From Hymenobacter rubripertinctus (GTDB taxonomy: Bacteria; Bacteroidota; Bacteroidia; Cytophagales; Hymenobacteraceae): DNA of 39,045 nucleotides. The stretch is taken from assembly GCF_003583925.1 (NCBI RefSeq), contig NZ_QYCN01000023.1, forward strand, positions 1 to 39,045. Reading direction: 5' to 3'. Positions 26,699 through 34,695 of this stretch are shown in pieces. A program made the translations under genes and the position numbers. The notes beneath the pieces are model-generated. The model made no database searches, was not told the origin of the DNA, and saw nothing but the letters and a program-made list of their open reading frames with translations. Positions within the stretch are counted from its first letter, which is position 1, and each line of letters starts with the position of its first letter.

Positions 26699-27457
26699 TT
26701 ATTCGCAGATGATTTGGTCCTTGAACTCGACGTTGACGCGGTGGTACGTATCCCAGCCCAGAACAGGGGGTATTTGCCGGTAAAATACCATCAGTTTCGC
26801 AAATTTCTCCGAAATATTCTCAGGAAAGCCAAATTCGACCCGTTGGTCGCCGACTTGCTGGGTGAACGAAATTTTGCCGTTCGGCCCCACGAATACTTCG
26901 GCGACCTGCGCCCGCCAGAACGGCTTTTCATCTACGTAACGCAAAAACTCCAGGTAGCGCGTGCCGCTGCTATCCTGAAAAAAGGTGGCCGACAGCGGTG
27001 TCCCGTTCGGCCGCGACACGGGCACCACCCGGGCCGTGAACAGGGACGAGAGCGGCAGCCGCCGCCCGTCGGCGTCGAGGTAGCTGTCCTGGCGGGAGTC
27101 GGCGTGCACGAGGCGGGCAATGGGGCGGCTCTGGCGCACGTCGGCGTGCAGGTTACCGGCCAGGTCGCGATACACCTGGGCCTCCTTCACGAAGCTGTGG
27201 GCCTTCAGGCGGGCCTCCAAATCCTTCAGGTTCACCTCTTCGGACGCGGCTCCTTCGAGGCGGTCCTGGCCCTGGCGGGTGAGCAGGCCGGTTACCTCGC
27301 GCTGGCCGATGAAGAAGTTGTTGAACTCGTTGCTGATGGACACCATCACACCGCCCACCCGCCGGTTGGACTGCCGCACGGCGGCAAATGCTCCCAGCGC
27401 CACCAGCAACAGCAGGCAGACGGTGGCAAACAGCAGGTTATTGGCTTTACGCTTCAT
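26699..27457 (-). CDS. ftsQ: Cell division protein FtsQ
   Basis: FtsQ is a single-pass divisome protein. The 252-residue protein starts at ATG 27455-27457, with the TTG before it giving one extra residue. A short basic tail (MKRKANN) precedes a membrane segment at about residues 8-27. The POTRA-like region follows (about 37-105: 'NNFFIGQREVTGLL', 'LEARLKAHSFVKEAQVYRDLAGNLHADVRQ'). It continues with 'RPIARL' and a beta region. The position between murC and ftsA is the standard one for ftsQ. Identity rests on this layout and place rather than strong motif conservation, as FtsQ is variable. Confidence 0.9.
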   Translation of the reverse strand: MKRKANNLLFATVCLLLLVALGAFAAVRQSNRRVGGVMVSISNEFNNFFIGQREVTGLLTRQGQDRLEGAASEEVNLKDLEARLKAHSFVKEAQVYRDLAGNLHADVRQSRPIARLVHADSRQDSYLDADGRRLPLSSLFTARVVPVSRPNGTPLSATFFQDSSGTRYLEFLRYVDEKPFWRAQVAEVFVGPNGKISFTQQVGDQRVEFGFPENISEKFAKLMVFYRQIPPVLGWDTYHRVNVEFKDQIICE

Positions 27458-27591
27458 CAAAAAAACTCAGGAACGGGGGAACTGGGAGGCTGTTTTTTAG
27501 AGGTGTCTGAGACTCCTATTCGTCGGAAGCAGGATCGGGACCGAGGCAGGTAGATGGGTGGCTAAAAACCCAGGGGGGGCAATTGCTCCGC

Positions 27592-29193
27592 TCACTGCCC
27601 TTTCCGCCAGCGAATATTCAAAATATTCCTTAATTGAGGCACCAACTGGTCCACGTCACCCGCTCCCACGGTGGCCAATACGTCAAAATTCGGATTGGTT
27701 TCGGCGTTTTGCAAAATTTCGGCCTTTGTTTGCAGAGATTTTTGCGGGGCCGTGATTTGGGATAAAATCAATTCCGACGTGATGCCCGGCATGGGCAGCT
27801 CCCGCGCCGGGTAGATGTCGAGCAGCACCACTTCATCGGCAAGACTCAGACTCTCAGCGAATCCGGCCGCAAAATCACGGGTGCGGCTGAACAGGTGCGG
27901 CTGGAAGATGACCCGCAGTTTGCGGCCCGGATACAAGGCCCGCAGGGAGCGTAAAAAAGCCTCAATTTCGCGGGGGTGGTGGGCATAATCATCCACGTAC
28001 ACCTTGGGGGCGGCGGGCGTACCGGCCGTCACGATGAACTCGAAGCGGCGCTTCACGCCCCGGTAAGCGGCCACAGCGGCGCGCAATTGCTCATCGGAAA
28101 GACCGAACAGGCGGGCCACGCAGGCGGCAGCCAGCATGTTCTCCACGTTGTGGAAGCCCGGCACGGCCAGCTCCAGCCCCTGTATCTGAGCCGTTGGCTG
28201 ATAGCTGTTAGCTGATAGCGTCGTTGCCAATGACTGTTCGGGCGGGCCGTGCATGTCGAAGCGGAACAGATGGCCCTCGGCGACAATGTTGCTGGCGTAC
28301 AGCTCGGGACCCTGCTCGGGGCTCAGGCCGTAGCGCAGCACCCGCACCCCAGCCGGGGCGGCGGCGGCCACGCTGGCATCGGCCGTGTGGTTGATGAGCA
28401 GGGTGCCCCCGGGCTGAATCTGCCCTACAAACTGCCGGAACGACTCCAGCAGCGTTTCCGCGTCGCCGTAAATATCGAGGTGGTCGGCGTCGGTACTCGT
28501 GACGATGGCCACGGTCGGGAACAGCGTCAGGAAGCTCCGGTCGTACTCATCAGCCTCCACCACCACGGGAATATCAGTGGCCAGTGGCGAGTTGCCAGTT
28601 GCCAGGCCGTTCTCACTGCTTGTTTTTTGTTGTTCGTTATGCGTTTTTGATGCCTGATTATGACTGTTATTATTCGCTTCCGCAGGAGAATTTTTAATTT
28701 TTAATTCTTCGCTTTTACTTGACTCCGGCAGGAGCAGGTTCGAGCCCAGGTTCACGCTGATACCGCCCAGGAAAGCGGCGCAGGGTACGCCGGCGTGGTG
28801 AAGCAGGTGGGCCACCATACTGCTGGTGGTGGTTTTGCCGTGGGTACCGGCCACCGCGATGGTGGGGCGGCCCTGGGTGAGCAGGCCCAGTACCTGGCTG
28901 CGCTTGCGAATGTCGTAGCCCTGCTCCCGCAGCCAGGCCCATTCGCGGTGGCCGGCCGGAATGGCGGGCGTGAGCACGACCAGCGTATCGGCGGGGTTTT
29001 CACGCACGGCCGCCGGAATGCTTTCCACCGCGTCGTCGTAGTGAATCAGGATGCCTTCCGCCGTCAGGGCTTCGGTGAGGGGCGTTTTCGTTTTATCGTA
29101 ACCACTCACCACGTGTCCGTTGGCCCGAAACCAGCGCGCCAGCGCCGACATGCCGATGCCACCGATACCGAGAAAAAAGACGTTGGCTTGCAT
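27592..29193 (-). CDS. murC: UDP-N-acetylmuramate-L-alanine ligase, with unusual insertions
   Basis: MurC adds L-alanine to UDP-MurNAc, the first amino acid of the peptidoglycan stem. It opens with 'FFLGIGGIGMSALARWF' and has the ATP P-loop GTHGKTTT at residues 116-123, 'EADEYDRSFL' near 213-221, and 'HNVENMLAAACVARLFG'. The protein is 533 residues long, about 50-70 more than usual. Residues about 156-206 are a polar, low-complexity stretch (SKSEELKIKNSPAEANNN and on) replacing a short loop, and correspond to non-coding-type repeat DNA at 28576-28728. A second short piece of heptamer repeat gives residues about 325-333. The core motifs are intact, so the enzyme is probably active. Confidence 0.97.
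   Translation of the reverse strand: MQANVFFLGIGGIGMSALARWFRANGHVVSGYDKTKTPLTEALTAEGILIHYDDAVESIPAAVRENPADTLVVLTPAIPAGHREWAWLREQGYDIRKRSQVLGLLTQGRPTIAVAGTHGKTTTSSMVAHLLHHAGVPCAAFLGGISVNLGSNLLLPESSKSEELKIKNSPAEANNNSHNQASKTHNEQQKTSSENGLATGNSPLATDIPVVVEADEYDRSFLTLFPTVAIVTSTDADHLDIYGDAETLLESFRQFVGQIQPGGTLLINHTADASVAAAAPAGVRVLRYGLSPEQGPELYASNIVAEGHLFRFDMHGPPEQSLATTLSANSYQPTAQIQGLELAVPGFHNVENMLAAACVARLFGLSDEQLRAAVAAYRGVKRRFEFIVTAGTPAAPKVYVDDYAHHPREIEAFLRSLRALYPGRKLRVIFQPHLFSRTRDFAAGFAESLSLADEVVLLDIYPARELPMPGITSELILSQITAPQKSLQTKAEILQNAETNPNFDVLATVGAGDVDQLVPQLRNILNIRWRKGQ
28197..28219. repeat. TTAGCTG heptamer repeat inside murC
   Basis: Twenty-three bases with 7-base period (GCTGATA and GCTGTTA units). 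They match the sdhA-sdhB hairpin over 20 consecutive bases. They are read as LSANSYQ, in a variable loop between a strand and the 'VPGFHNVEN' motif. Confidence 0.75.
28576..28728. repeat. Repeat-derived insertion inside murC
   Basis: It holds four consecutive 7-base units, AGTGGCC, AGTGGCG, AGTTGCC, AGTTGCC (28576-28603). A further AATTTTT, AATTTTT, AATTCTT series lies at 28689-28709. The DNA between is T-rich, unlike the surrounding gene. It remains in frame and has no stop codon in the murC frame. Confidence 0.8.
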
Positions 29194-29245
29194 TTGTTAG
29201 GATATTGAGGGCTTAGGATGATGTTTGAGCGGCGAAGACCACCAA

Positions 29246-30337
29246 TTACTTGTTCGGAATCAGTTTCAGCAGCTCGTCTACAATGGTAGCCGTGGCCTGC
29301 GGGCGGGCCAGCGCCCGGATGTTGGCGCTTAGCTGCTGCTGCCGCGCCGGGTCCTGGAGCAAGGCCAGCGCCTGATCGTAAAGGGTGGTAGTGGCCTGCG
29401 CATCGCGGACGAGCAAGGCGGCATCCTTTGTGGTGAGGGCCAGGGCGTTCTTGGTCTGGTGGTCTTCGGCCACGTTGGGCGAGGGCACCAGGATGCTGGG
29501 CTTGCCCGTCAGGCACAGTTCCGATACCGACAGGGCCCCGGCCCGGCTCACCACCACGTCGGCGGCGGCGTAGGCCAGGTCCATGCGGTGCACGAATTCG
29601 TGGGCGTGCAGGCCATCGGCAGCAAACGGAACTGCCTGCTTATCAGCCTCGGGGAAGTAGAGCTTGCCGGTTTGCCAGAGCAGCTGCACGCCCGCCGCTT
29701 GCAGGCGGGGCAGGGCGGCGGCTGTGGCCTGGTTGAGGGTGCGCGCGCCCAGGCTGCCCCCAATCACCAGCAGCACCGGCCGGCGCTCATCGAGGCCGAA
29801 AAAGGCCCGCGCCTCGGCCCGCTGGCCGTCGGCAATTTCGGTGCGGACGGGGTTGCCGGTCAGCACCAGCCGGTCGGCGGGGAAGAACTTGGCCATGCCT
29901 TCGTAGGCCACGCAGATGCGCTGTACTCTTTTGGCCAGCAGCTTATTTACAAGGCCGGCGTAGGAATTCTGTTCCTGAATGAGGGCCGGAATGGCCCGTG
30001 AGGTGGCCGCCAGCAGCACCGGGGCCGAAGCATAGCCGCCCACGCCCACCACGGCATCGGGCCGGAACTCGTTTATGATTTTGCCGGCCTTGCGCACGGC
30101 GCGCATCACCTTGAGGGGAAACAGCAGGTTTTTGGGCGTGAAGCTGCGCTGCAACCCCGCAATGTCGAGGCCCACAATGTTGTAGCCGGCCTCGGGCACA
30201 CGGGTCATCTCCATGCGGCCGTTGGCCCCCACGAACAGGATTTCCGCATCGGGGTGGCGGCGGCGGACTTCGTTGGCAATGGCGACGGCCGGGAAAATGT
30301 GCCCCCCAGTGCCGCCGCCGCTGATGATAAGTTTCAT
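29246..30337 (-). CDS. murG: UDP-GlcNAc:lipid I N-acetylglucosaminyltransferase
   Basis: MurG completes lipid II by adding GlcNAc to lipid I at the inner face of the membrane. The 363-residue protein opens with 'IISGGGTGGHIFPAVAIANEV', the glycine-rich loop of the family. 'VGVGGYASAPVLLAA' lies in the N-terminal domain. 'LVIGGSLGARTLNQ' begins the UDP-GlcNAc domain, and 'SRAGALSVSELCLTGKPSILVPSPNVAEDHQTKNA' is the sugar-nucleotide pocket. The start ATG is at 30335-30337. Between ftsW and murG lies a hairpin-forming heptamer repeat (30343-30437). murC follows 52 bases downstream. Confidence 0.98.
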   Translation of the reverse strand: MKLIISGGGTGGHIFPAVAIANEVRRRHPDAEILFVGANGRMEMTRVPEAGYNIVGLDIAGLQRSFTPKNLLFPLKVMRAVRKAGKIINEFRPDAVVGVGGYASAPVLLAATSRAIPALIQEQNSYAGLVNKLLAKRVQRICVAYEGMAKFFPADRLVLTGNPVRTEIADGQRAEARAFFGLDERRPVLLVIGGSLGARTLNQATAAALPRLQAAGVQLLWQTGKLYFPEADKQAVPFAADGLHAHEFVHRMDLAYAAADVVVSRAGALSVSELCLTGKPSILVPSPNVAEDHQTKNALALTTKDAALLVRDAQATTTLYDQALALLQDPARQQQLSANIRALARPQATATIVDELLKLIPNK

Positions 30338-30342
30338 TTTTG

Positions 30343-30437
30343 AGCTGTTAGCTGTTAGCTATTAGCTGCTAGCTTCCCGCCACCACCATCACCTTGATTA
30401 AATCAAGCTAACAGCTAATAGCCAGCAGCTAACAGCT
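30343..30437. repeat. TTAGCTG heptamer hairpin between ftsW and murG
   Basis: Arms 30343-30373 and 30407-30437 pair at 28 of 31 positions and consist of TTAGCTG-like units. A nested perfect palindrome CTTGATT-A-AATCAAG spans 30393-30407. It nearly fills the gap between the two genes and belongs to the same family as 17594-17685. Confidence 0.85.
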
Positions 30438-30440
30438 CCT

Positions 30441-31622
30441 TTAGGCGTACTGCGACACTTTTGGGATGCGGGGGGTGTCGGCGGGTTCGCCGGCCATCGG
30501 GCGGATTTCCCGCTCGCCCCGACTCACGGCCAGGATAATGCCGATGCTGATGCCGGTGAAGATAAGCGAAGTGCCGCCCATACTCAGCAGCGGCAACGGC
30601 AGGCCGGTAATGGGGCCCAGGCCCACTGCCACGCCCATGTTCACCATCGCCTGCAACACCAGACTGAACGTGATACCCGCCGAGAGCAGCCCCCCAAAAG
30701 CCCCGTAACTGTTCATCACCGTTTTCAGCCCCCGGTACAGGAAAGCTAAGTAGAGAAACAGTACTACTACGCCCCCGAACAAGCCGTACTCCTCAATGAT
30801 GATGGCGTAAATGAAGTCGGAGTACGGGTGGGGCATGATGTTGCGCTCGGTGCTTTTGCCGGGCCCCTTGCCGAAAACGCCGCCGGTAGCCTCGGCAATG
30901 TAGGCGTGCTCCAGCTGGAAGGGCACCGGCTTGCTCTTATCGGTAAAGCTCTCAATGCGCGACTGCACCGTTTTCCAGCGCTGCCCCGCCACCAGCCCCA
31001 CGCCCCCGATAACCACGCCAATGACCACCATTACGGCCATCTGCTTGAGCGGCACCCGCCCGATAAACATCAGCAGCAGGCAGGTAGCAAACAGCAACAG
31101 CGCCGTGGAGGCATTCGACAGGATAATGAGCCCGCAGATGACGCCCACCCAGAGCATTACCGGTAGCAGGGTGGTTTTGAAGTCGCCCACGTTCTGCTGG
31201 CGGCGGCTGAGCATGGAGGCCAAATGGGAAATCAGGGCCAGCTTGGCCAGGTCGGAGGGCTGGAAGGTTTGGTTGATGACGGGGATGGTGAGCCAGCGCG
31301 AGGCGTCGTTGAAGGTGGTACCGCCCATGAAGTAGGTGAACAGCAGCAACGGCACCGATAGCAGCAGGGCGTAGAGCGAGATGCGCGAGTAGTAGCGGTA
31401 GTCGATGCGGTGGGCCAGCCACATGAAGAACAGGCCCACAAAAATCAGGCTGGTGTGCTTCATGAGGAAATACTCGGTATTACCGCCCCGGCTCTTGTAA
31501 GCCAGCGTGCCGGTAGCCGAGTACACCACGGCAATCGAAATCAGCGAAAACAGCACCACAATGCCCCACAGAATGGGGTCACCCTTGAGGTTTTTGCGCA
31601 GCCAGTTGGTTAGCATTTCCAT
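30441..31622 (-). CDS. ftsW: Septal peptidoglycan polymerase FtsW (SEDS family)
   Basis: FtsW polymerises lipid II at the septum with FtsI as partner. The 393-residue protein has about ten membrane segments. Family motifs include 'SDLAKLALISHLASML', 'GPGKSTERNIMPHPYSDFIYAIIIEEYGLFGG' region, with the conserved loop bearing the 'GPG.S' and the FI-E-E pattern, and 'LGPITGLPLPLLSMGGTSLIFTGISIGIILAVSR'. The last is the classical SEDS signature. The start MEMLTNWLRKNLKGDPILWGI lies at ATG 31620-31622. It sits between murD and murG as is usual for the phylum. Confidence 0.97.
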   Translation of the reverse strand: MEMLTNWLRKNLKGDPILWGIVVLFSLISIAVVYSATGTLAYKSRGGNTEYFLMKHTSLIFVGLFFMWLAHRIDYRYYSRISLYALLLSVPLLLFTYFMGGTTFNDASRWLTIPVINQTFQPSDLAKLALISHLASMLSRRQQNVGDFKTTLLPVMLWVGVICGLIILSNASTALLLFATCLLLMFIGRVPLKQMAVMVVIGVVIGGVGLVAGQRWKTVQSRIESFTDKSKPVPFQLEHAYIAEATGGVFGKGPGKSTERNIMPHPYSDFIYAIIIEEYGLFGGVVVLFLYLAFLYRGLKTVMNSYGAFGGLLSAGITFSLVLQAMVNMGVAVGLGPITGLPLPLLSMGGTSLIFTGISIGIILAVSRGEREIRPMAGEPADTPRIPKVSQYA

Positions 31623-31669
31623 GAATCACTGCTTTTTGTTGATTTTCCGCTTCTATGATTTACCGCTGA

Positions 31670-33052
31670 TTACGCTGATTCTTTGGCGGTGGACTCAGGC
31701 CCTAGCGCGGCCACGGCAGCGGCGAATTGCCGGCCCCGATCCTCGTAGTTCTGGAACAGATCGAAGCTGGCGCAGGCGGGCGAGAGCAGCACCACGTCGC
31801 CGGGGACGGCGAGAGCGGCGGCCCGTTGCACGGCGGCTTCCATCCGTTGGGTGTCTTCGAGTTGGGGCACCAGATTGCCGAAAGTGGTTTTCAGCTTCTC
31901 GTTGTCGAGGCCCAGACAAATTAGCGCTTTTACGCGGCTTTGGGCCAGCGGTAGCAGGCTGGCGTAGTCGTTGCCCTTGTCGGTGCCGCCCGCAATCCAG
32001 ATGATGGGGGCCGTGATGCCGTCGAGGGCGTACCAGGCGGCCTCCACGTTGGTAGCCTTGCTGTCGTTGATGAAGCGCACGCCGTTATGCTCGCCCACCA
32101 GTTGCAGACGATGGTCGGCGTTGCGGAACGAGGCCAGGCCGGTTTCAATCCGGGCGGCGTCGAGACCGGCAATGCGGGCGCAGAGCACGGCGGCCAGCGT
32201 GTTCTGGCGGTTGTGCTGCCCGATGAGCGGGGAGCCAGCGGTACTGATTTGCCCGGTTTCGCCGGGCGTACCGGGCTGTAAATCTACCTGCACGGTGGTT
32301 TCGGCGGCATAAAAGCCGGCCAACTGGAAATCGGGGCGCTGGTGCAGGCTGAAGGGGAGCTGGCGCATGGGCCGCAACGCGCCCTGGAAGTAGCGCTGGA
32401 TGGTTTCGTCGTCGGCGTTGTAGATGAAGAAGTTGCTGCTGTCCTGGCGCTGGGTGATGCGCAGCTTGGACTGGGCGTACTTTTCGAGCGAGTAGTCGTA
32501 GCGGTCAAGGTGGTCGGGGGTGATGTTGAGCAGCACCGAAATCCAGGGCTGAAAATCGTAGGTGTCGTCGAGCTGGAAGGAGCTTAGTTCCACCACGTAG
32601 TAGTCGTGCGCATCGGCAACAACCTGCTCGGCCAGCGAGTAGCCCACGTTGCCGGCCAGGCCTACTTTCAGGCCGGCTTCCTTCAGCAGATGGTAAGTGA
32701 GCAGCGTGGTGGTGGTTTTGCCGTTGGTGCCCGTGATACCGATGCACCGGGCTTTCGTGTAGCGCCCGGCCAGCTCGATTTCGGAAATGATGGGCGTGTT
32801 GTGCTGGCGCAGGGCCTGAATGACGGGCGCTTTTTCCGGGATGCCGGGGCTTTTCACCACCTCATCGGCCGTCAGGATTTCGGCCAGCGTGTGCTGGCCT
32901 TCCTCGAACCGGATAGTGGCGTTGCGCAGCTTTTCCTGGTAGCGGGGCTGAATCGGGCTCTTATCGGACACGAATACGGTGTGGCCTTTGGCCTGGGCCA
33001 GCAGTGCCGCCCCTACCCCACTCTCACCCGCTCCTAGAATTACGTAGTGCAT
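31670..33052 (-). CDS. murD: UDP-MurNAc-L-alanine:D-glutamate ligase
   Basis: MurD adds D-glutamate to the peptidoglycan precursor. The 460-residue protein starts at ATG 33050-33052, which gives the normal N-terminus HYVILGAGESGVGAALLA. The longer frame would read through the palindrome upstream. The ATP P-loop is GITGTNGKTTTTLL, followed by 'AGNVGYSLAEQVV', 'SVLLNITPDHLDRYDYSLEKYAQSK' and 'HNRQNTLAAVLCA'. 'FINDSKATNVEAAWYAL' and 'LLSPACASFDLFQNYEDRGRQF' are the standard C-terminal signatures. It follows mraY across a 34-bp palindrome and precedes ftsW by 47 bases. Confidence 0.98.
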   Translation of the reverse strand: MHYVILGAGESGVGAALLAQAKGHTVFVSDKSPIQPRYQEKLRNATIRFEEGQHTLAEILTADEVVKSPGIPEKAPVIQALRQHNTPIISEIELAGRYTKARCIGITGTNGKTTTTLLTYHLLKEAGLKVGLAGNVGYSLAEQVVADAHDYYVVELSSFQLDDTYDFQPWISVLLNITPDHLDRYDYSLEKYAQSKLRITQRQDSSNFFIYNADDETIQRYFQGALRPMRQLPFSLHQRPDFQLAGFYAAETTVQVDLQPGTPGETGQISTAGSPLIGQHNRQNTLAAVLCARIAGLDAARIETGLASFRNADHRLQLVGEHNGVRFINDSKATNVEAAWYALDGITAPIIWIAGGTDKGNDYASLLPLAQSRVKALICLGLDNEKLKTTFGNLVPQLEDTQRMEAAVQRAAALAVPGDVVLLSPACASFDLFQNYEDRGRQFAAAVAALGPESTAKESA

Positions 33053-33067
33053 GATTATTCTTTTTGG

Positions 33068-33149
33068 GGTTCCCGCAGAGGGTCGCAGAGGAATGCGCAG
33101 AGGTTCGCAGAACGTTCTGCGCATTCCTCTGCGACCCTCTGCGGGAACC
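33068..33149. repeat. Perfect 34-bp palindrome between mraY and murD
   Basis: Arms 33068-33101 and 33116-33149 are exact complements of 34 bases around a 14-base centre. The arms contain the unit GCAGAGG at about ten-base spacing. It is the most stable hairpin in the window, inside an operon and only four bases beyond the mraY stop. It lacks a T run suited to termination in the operon direction. Confidence 0.95.
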
Positions 33150-33153
33150 GCTG

Positions 33154-34374
33154 TTAGCGCAGTTTCAAAGTCACCAGCGTCAGCACGGCCAGCATGATGC
33201 CCACAATCCAGAAGCGCGACACGATTTTAGACTCGTGGTAGCCCAGTTTCTGGTAGTGGTGGTGGAGCGGCGACATGCGCAGCAGGCGGCGGCCCTCGCC
33301 GTACTTTTTGCGGGTATACTTGAAGTAGCTCACCTGGGCCATCACCGAGACGCTTTCGATCAGGAACACCCCGCAGAGCACCGGAATGAGCAGCTCTTTC
33401 CGCACGATGAGGGCCAGCACGGCAATGATGCCGCCGATGGCCAACGAGCCCGTATCGCCCATGAAAACCTGGGCCGGGTAGCTGTTGTACCACAAAAAGC
33501 CCACGCAGGCCCCCACAAAGGCGGCGCAGAAAATGACCAGCTCGCCCGAGTTCGGGATGAACATGATGTCGAGGTAGTCGGCCAATAGCGCGTTACCGCT
33601 CACGAAGGCGAAAATGGCCAGCGTGGTCCCGATAATGGCCGAGGTGCCCGCCGCGAGCCCATCGAGGCCGTCGGTGAGGTTGGCCCCGTTGCTGACGGCC
33701 GTGATGATGAGGATGACGATGGGAACGTAGAAGAAGGCGTAGTACTCGTTGAAAAAGTCGCCGGCCGTGGCGAACAGGTCGCCGTAGTTGAGCTCGTTGT
33801 TTTTGAGAAATGGTACGGTGGTAATCATCAGCTTCACGTCCTGGTACACGCCGCTGGCGTCTACGGCCGAGAACGTGCCGTTGGCCAGCGCGTACTGGCG
33901 CACGGTTACGTCGTTGCTGAAAAACAGCACCCAGCCCACCGTAAGGCCCAAACCCACTTGGCCCAGAATCTTGAAACGCCCGGCCAGCCCCTCCTTATCC
34001 TTCTTCACGACCTTGATGTAGTCGTCGACGAAGCCAATCAGCCCCAGCCACACCGTGCTCAGAATCATGAGGATGATGTAGATGTTTTCGAGCTTGGCAA
34101 ACAGCAGCACCGGCACCAGAATGGCCAGCAGAATGATAAGCCCGCCCATCGTGGGGGTACCCTTCTTCTCGGCCTGCCCCTGCAAACCCAAATCGCGGAT
34201 GGTTTCGCCGATTTGCTGGCGCTGCAACAGCCGGATCAGCGGGGCCCCGAAGTACTGGGCGATGATGAGGGAGAAAACAATAGCCAGCGCCGCCCGGAAC
34301 GAGGTGTACTGCATCACGCCGGTGCCCGGAATGTGGTAGACTTTGTATAGGTAATTAAAGAGGTAGTACAGCAT
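33154..34374 (-). CDS. mraY: Phospho-N-acetylmuramoyl-pentapeptide transferase
   Basis: MraY transfers phospho-MurNAc-pentapeptide to undecaprenyl phosphate to make lipid I. The 406-residue membrane protein has about ten spans. Family motifs are '[14 protein letters not shown]' near residues 72-85, '[17 protein letters not shown]' and '[19 protein letters not shown]', with the Asp-rich metal site. '[18 protein letters not shown]' and '[28 protein letters not shown]' follow. This includes the HHH motif. The length is larger than Escherichia MraY (about 360) because of a loop near residues 150-205 ('[20 protein letters not shown]'), normal for the phylum. Start ATG 34372-34374. Confidence 0.98.
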   Translation of the reverse strand: MLYYLFNYLYKVYHIPGTGVMQYTSFRAALAIVFSLIIAQYFGAPLIRLLQRQQIGETIRDLGLQGQAEKKGTPTMGGLIILLAILVPVLLFAKLENIYIILMILSTVWLGLIGFVDDYIKVVKKDKEGLAGRFKILGQVGLGLTVGWVLFFSNDVTVRQYALANGTFSAVDASGVYQDVKLMITTVPFLKNNELNYGDLFATAGDFFNEYYAFFYVPIVILIITAVSNGANLTDGLDGLAAGTSAIIGTTLAIFAFVSGNALLADYLDIMFIPNSGELVIFCAAFVGACVGFLWYNSYPAQVFMGDTGSLAIGGIIAVLALIVRKELLIPVLCGVFLIESVSVMAQVSYFKYTRKKYGEGRRLLRMSPLHHHYQKLGYHESKIVSRFWIVGIMLAVLTLVTLKLR

Positions 34375-34695
34375 GGGCGCGGTGGTCGGCAGTCGGGTTG
34401 GGGAGGTTTGCGGACTGCAAAGGTTCGGTTTTTTGGGTTGGGGTCAAAGAAAACGATCAGGTGGAGCAGCCACACTGCTTCGTTCTGGCGTCGCGCCTCA
34501 CCCCCCGGCCCCGTCTCCGAAAAAGGAGAGGGGGAGACAGACGACTAAAAGGAGGATGTATGTAGCTGTAACCGTACGCTGGTCTGTCAGGCTCCCCCTC
34601 TCCTTTTCATTCCGCGCATTGAGCGGCGTAGGGGGCCGGGGGGTGAGGCGAAACATTGAACGAAGCAGTGCGGCTACTCCATCTGACGTTTCAAC
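34375..34695. other. 321-base gap between murE and mraY
   Basis: A minus-strand gap inside the dcw operon. It holds the long inverted-repeat element 34461-34682 and, nearer mraY, about 85 bases with no structure I recognise. I see no gene or clear promoter in it. Confidence 0.7.
34461..34682. repeat. MITE-like element with long imperfect inverted repeats
   Basis: Left arm 34461-34542 and right arm 34582-34682 pair over blocks around GCAGTGTGGCTGC-type ends, CACTGCTTCGTTC, GCCTCACCCCCCGGCCCC and AGGAGAGGGGGAG. The mid-block CCTCACCCCCCGGCCCC is a motif common in bacterial intergenic repeats. The element separates murE from mraY and has no coding capacity. Confidence 0.8.
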
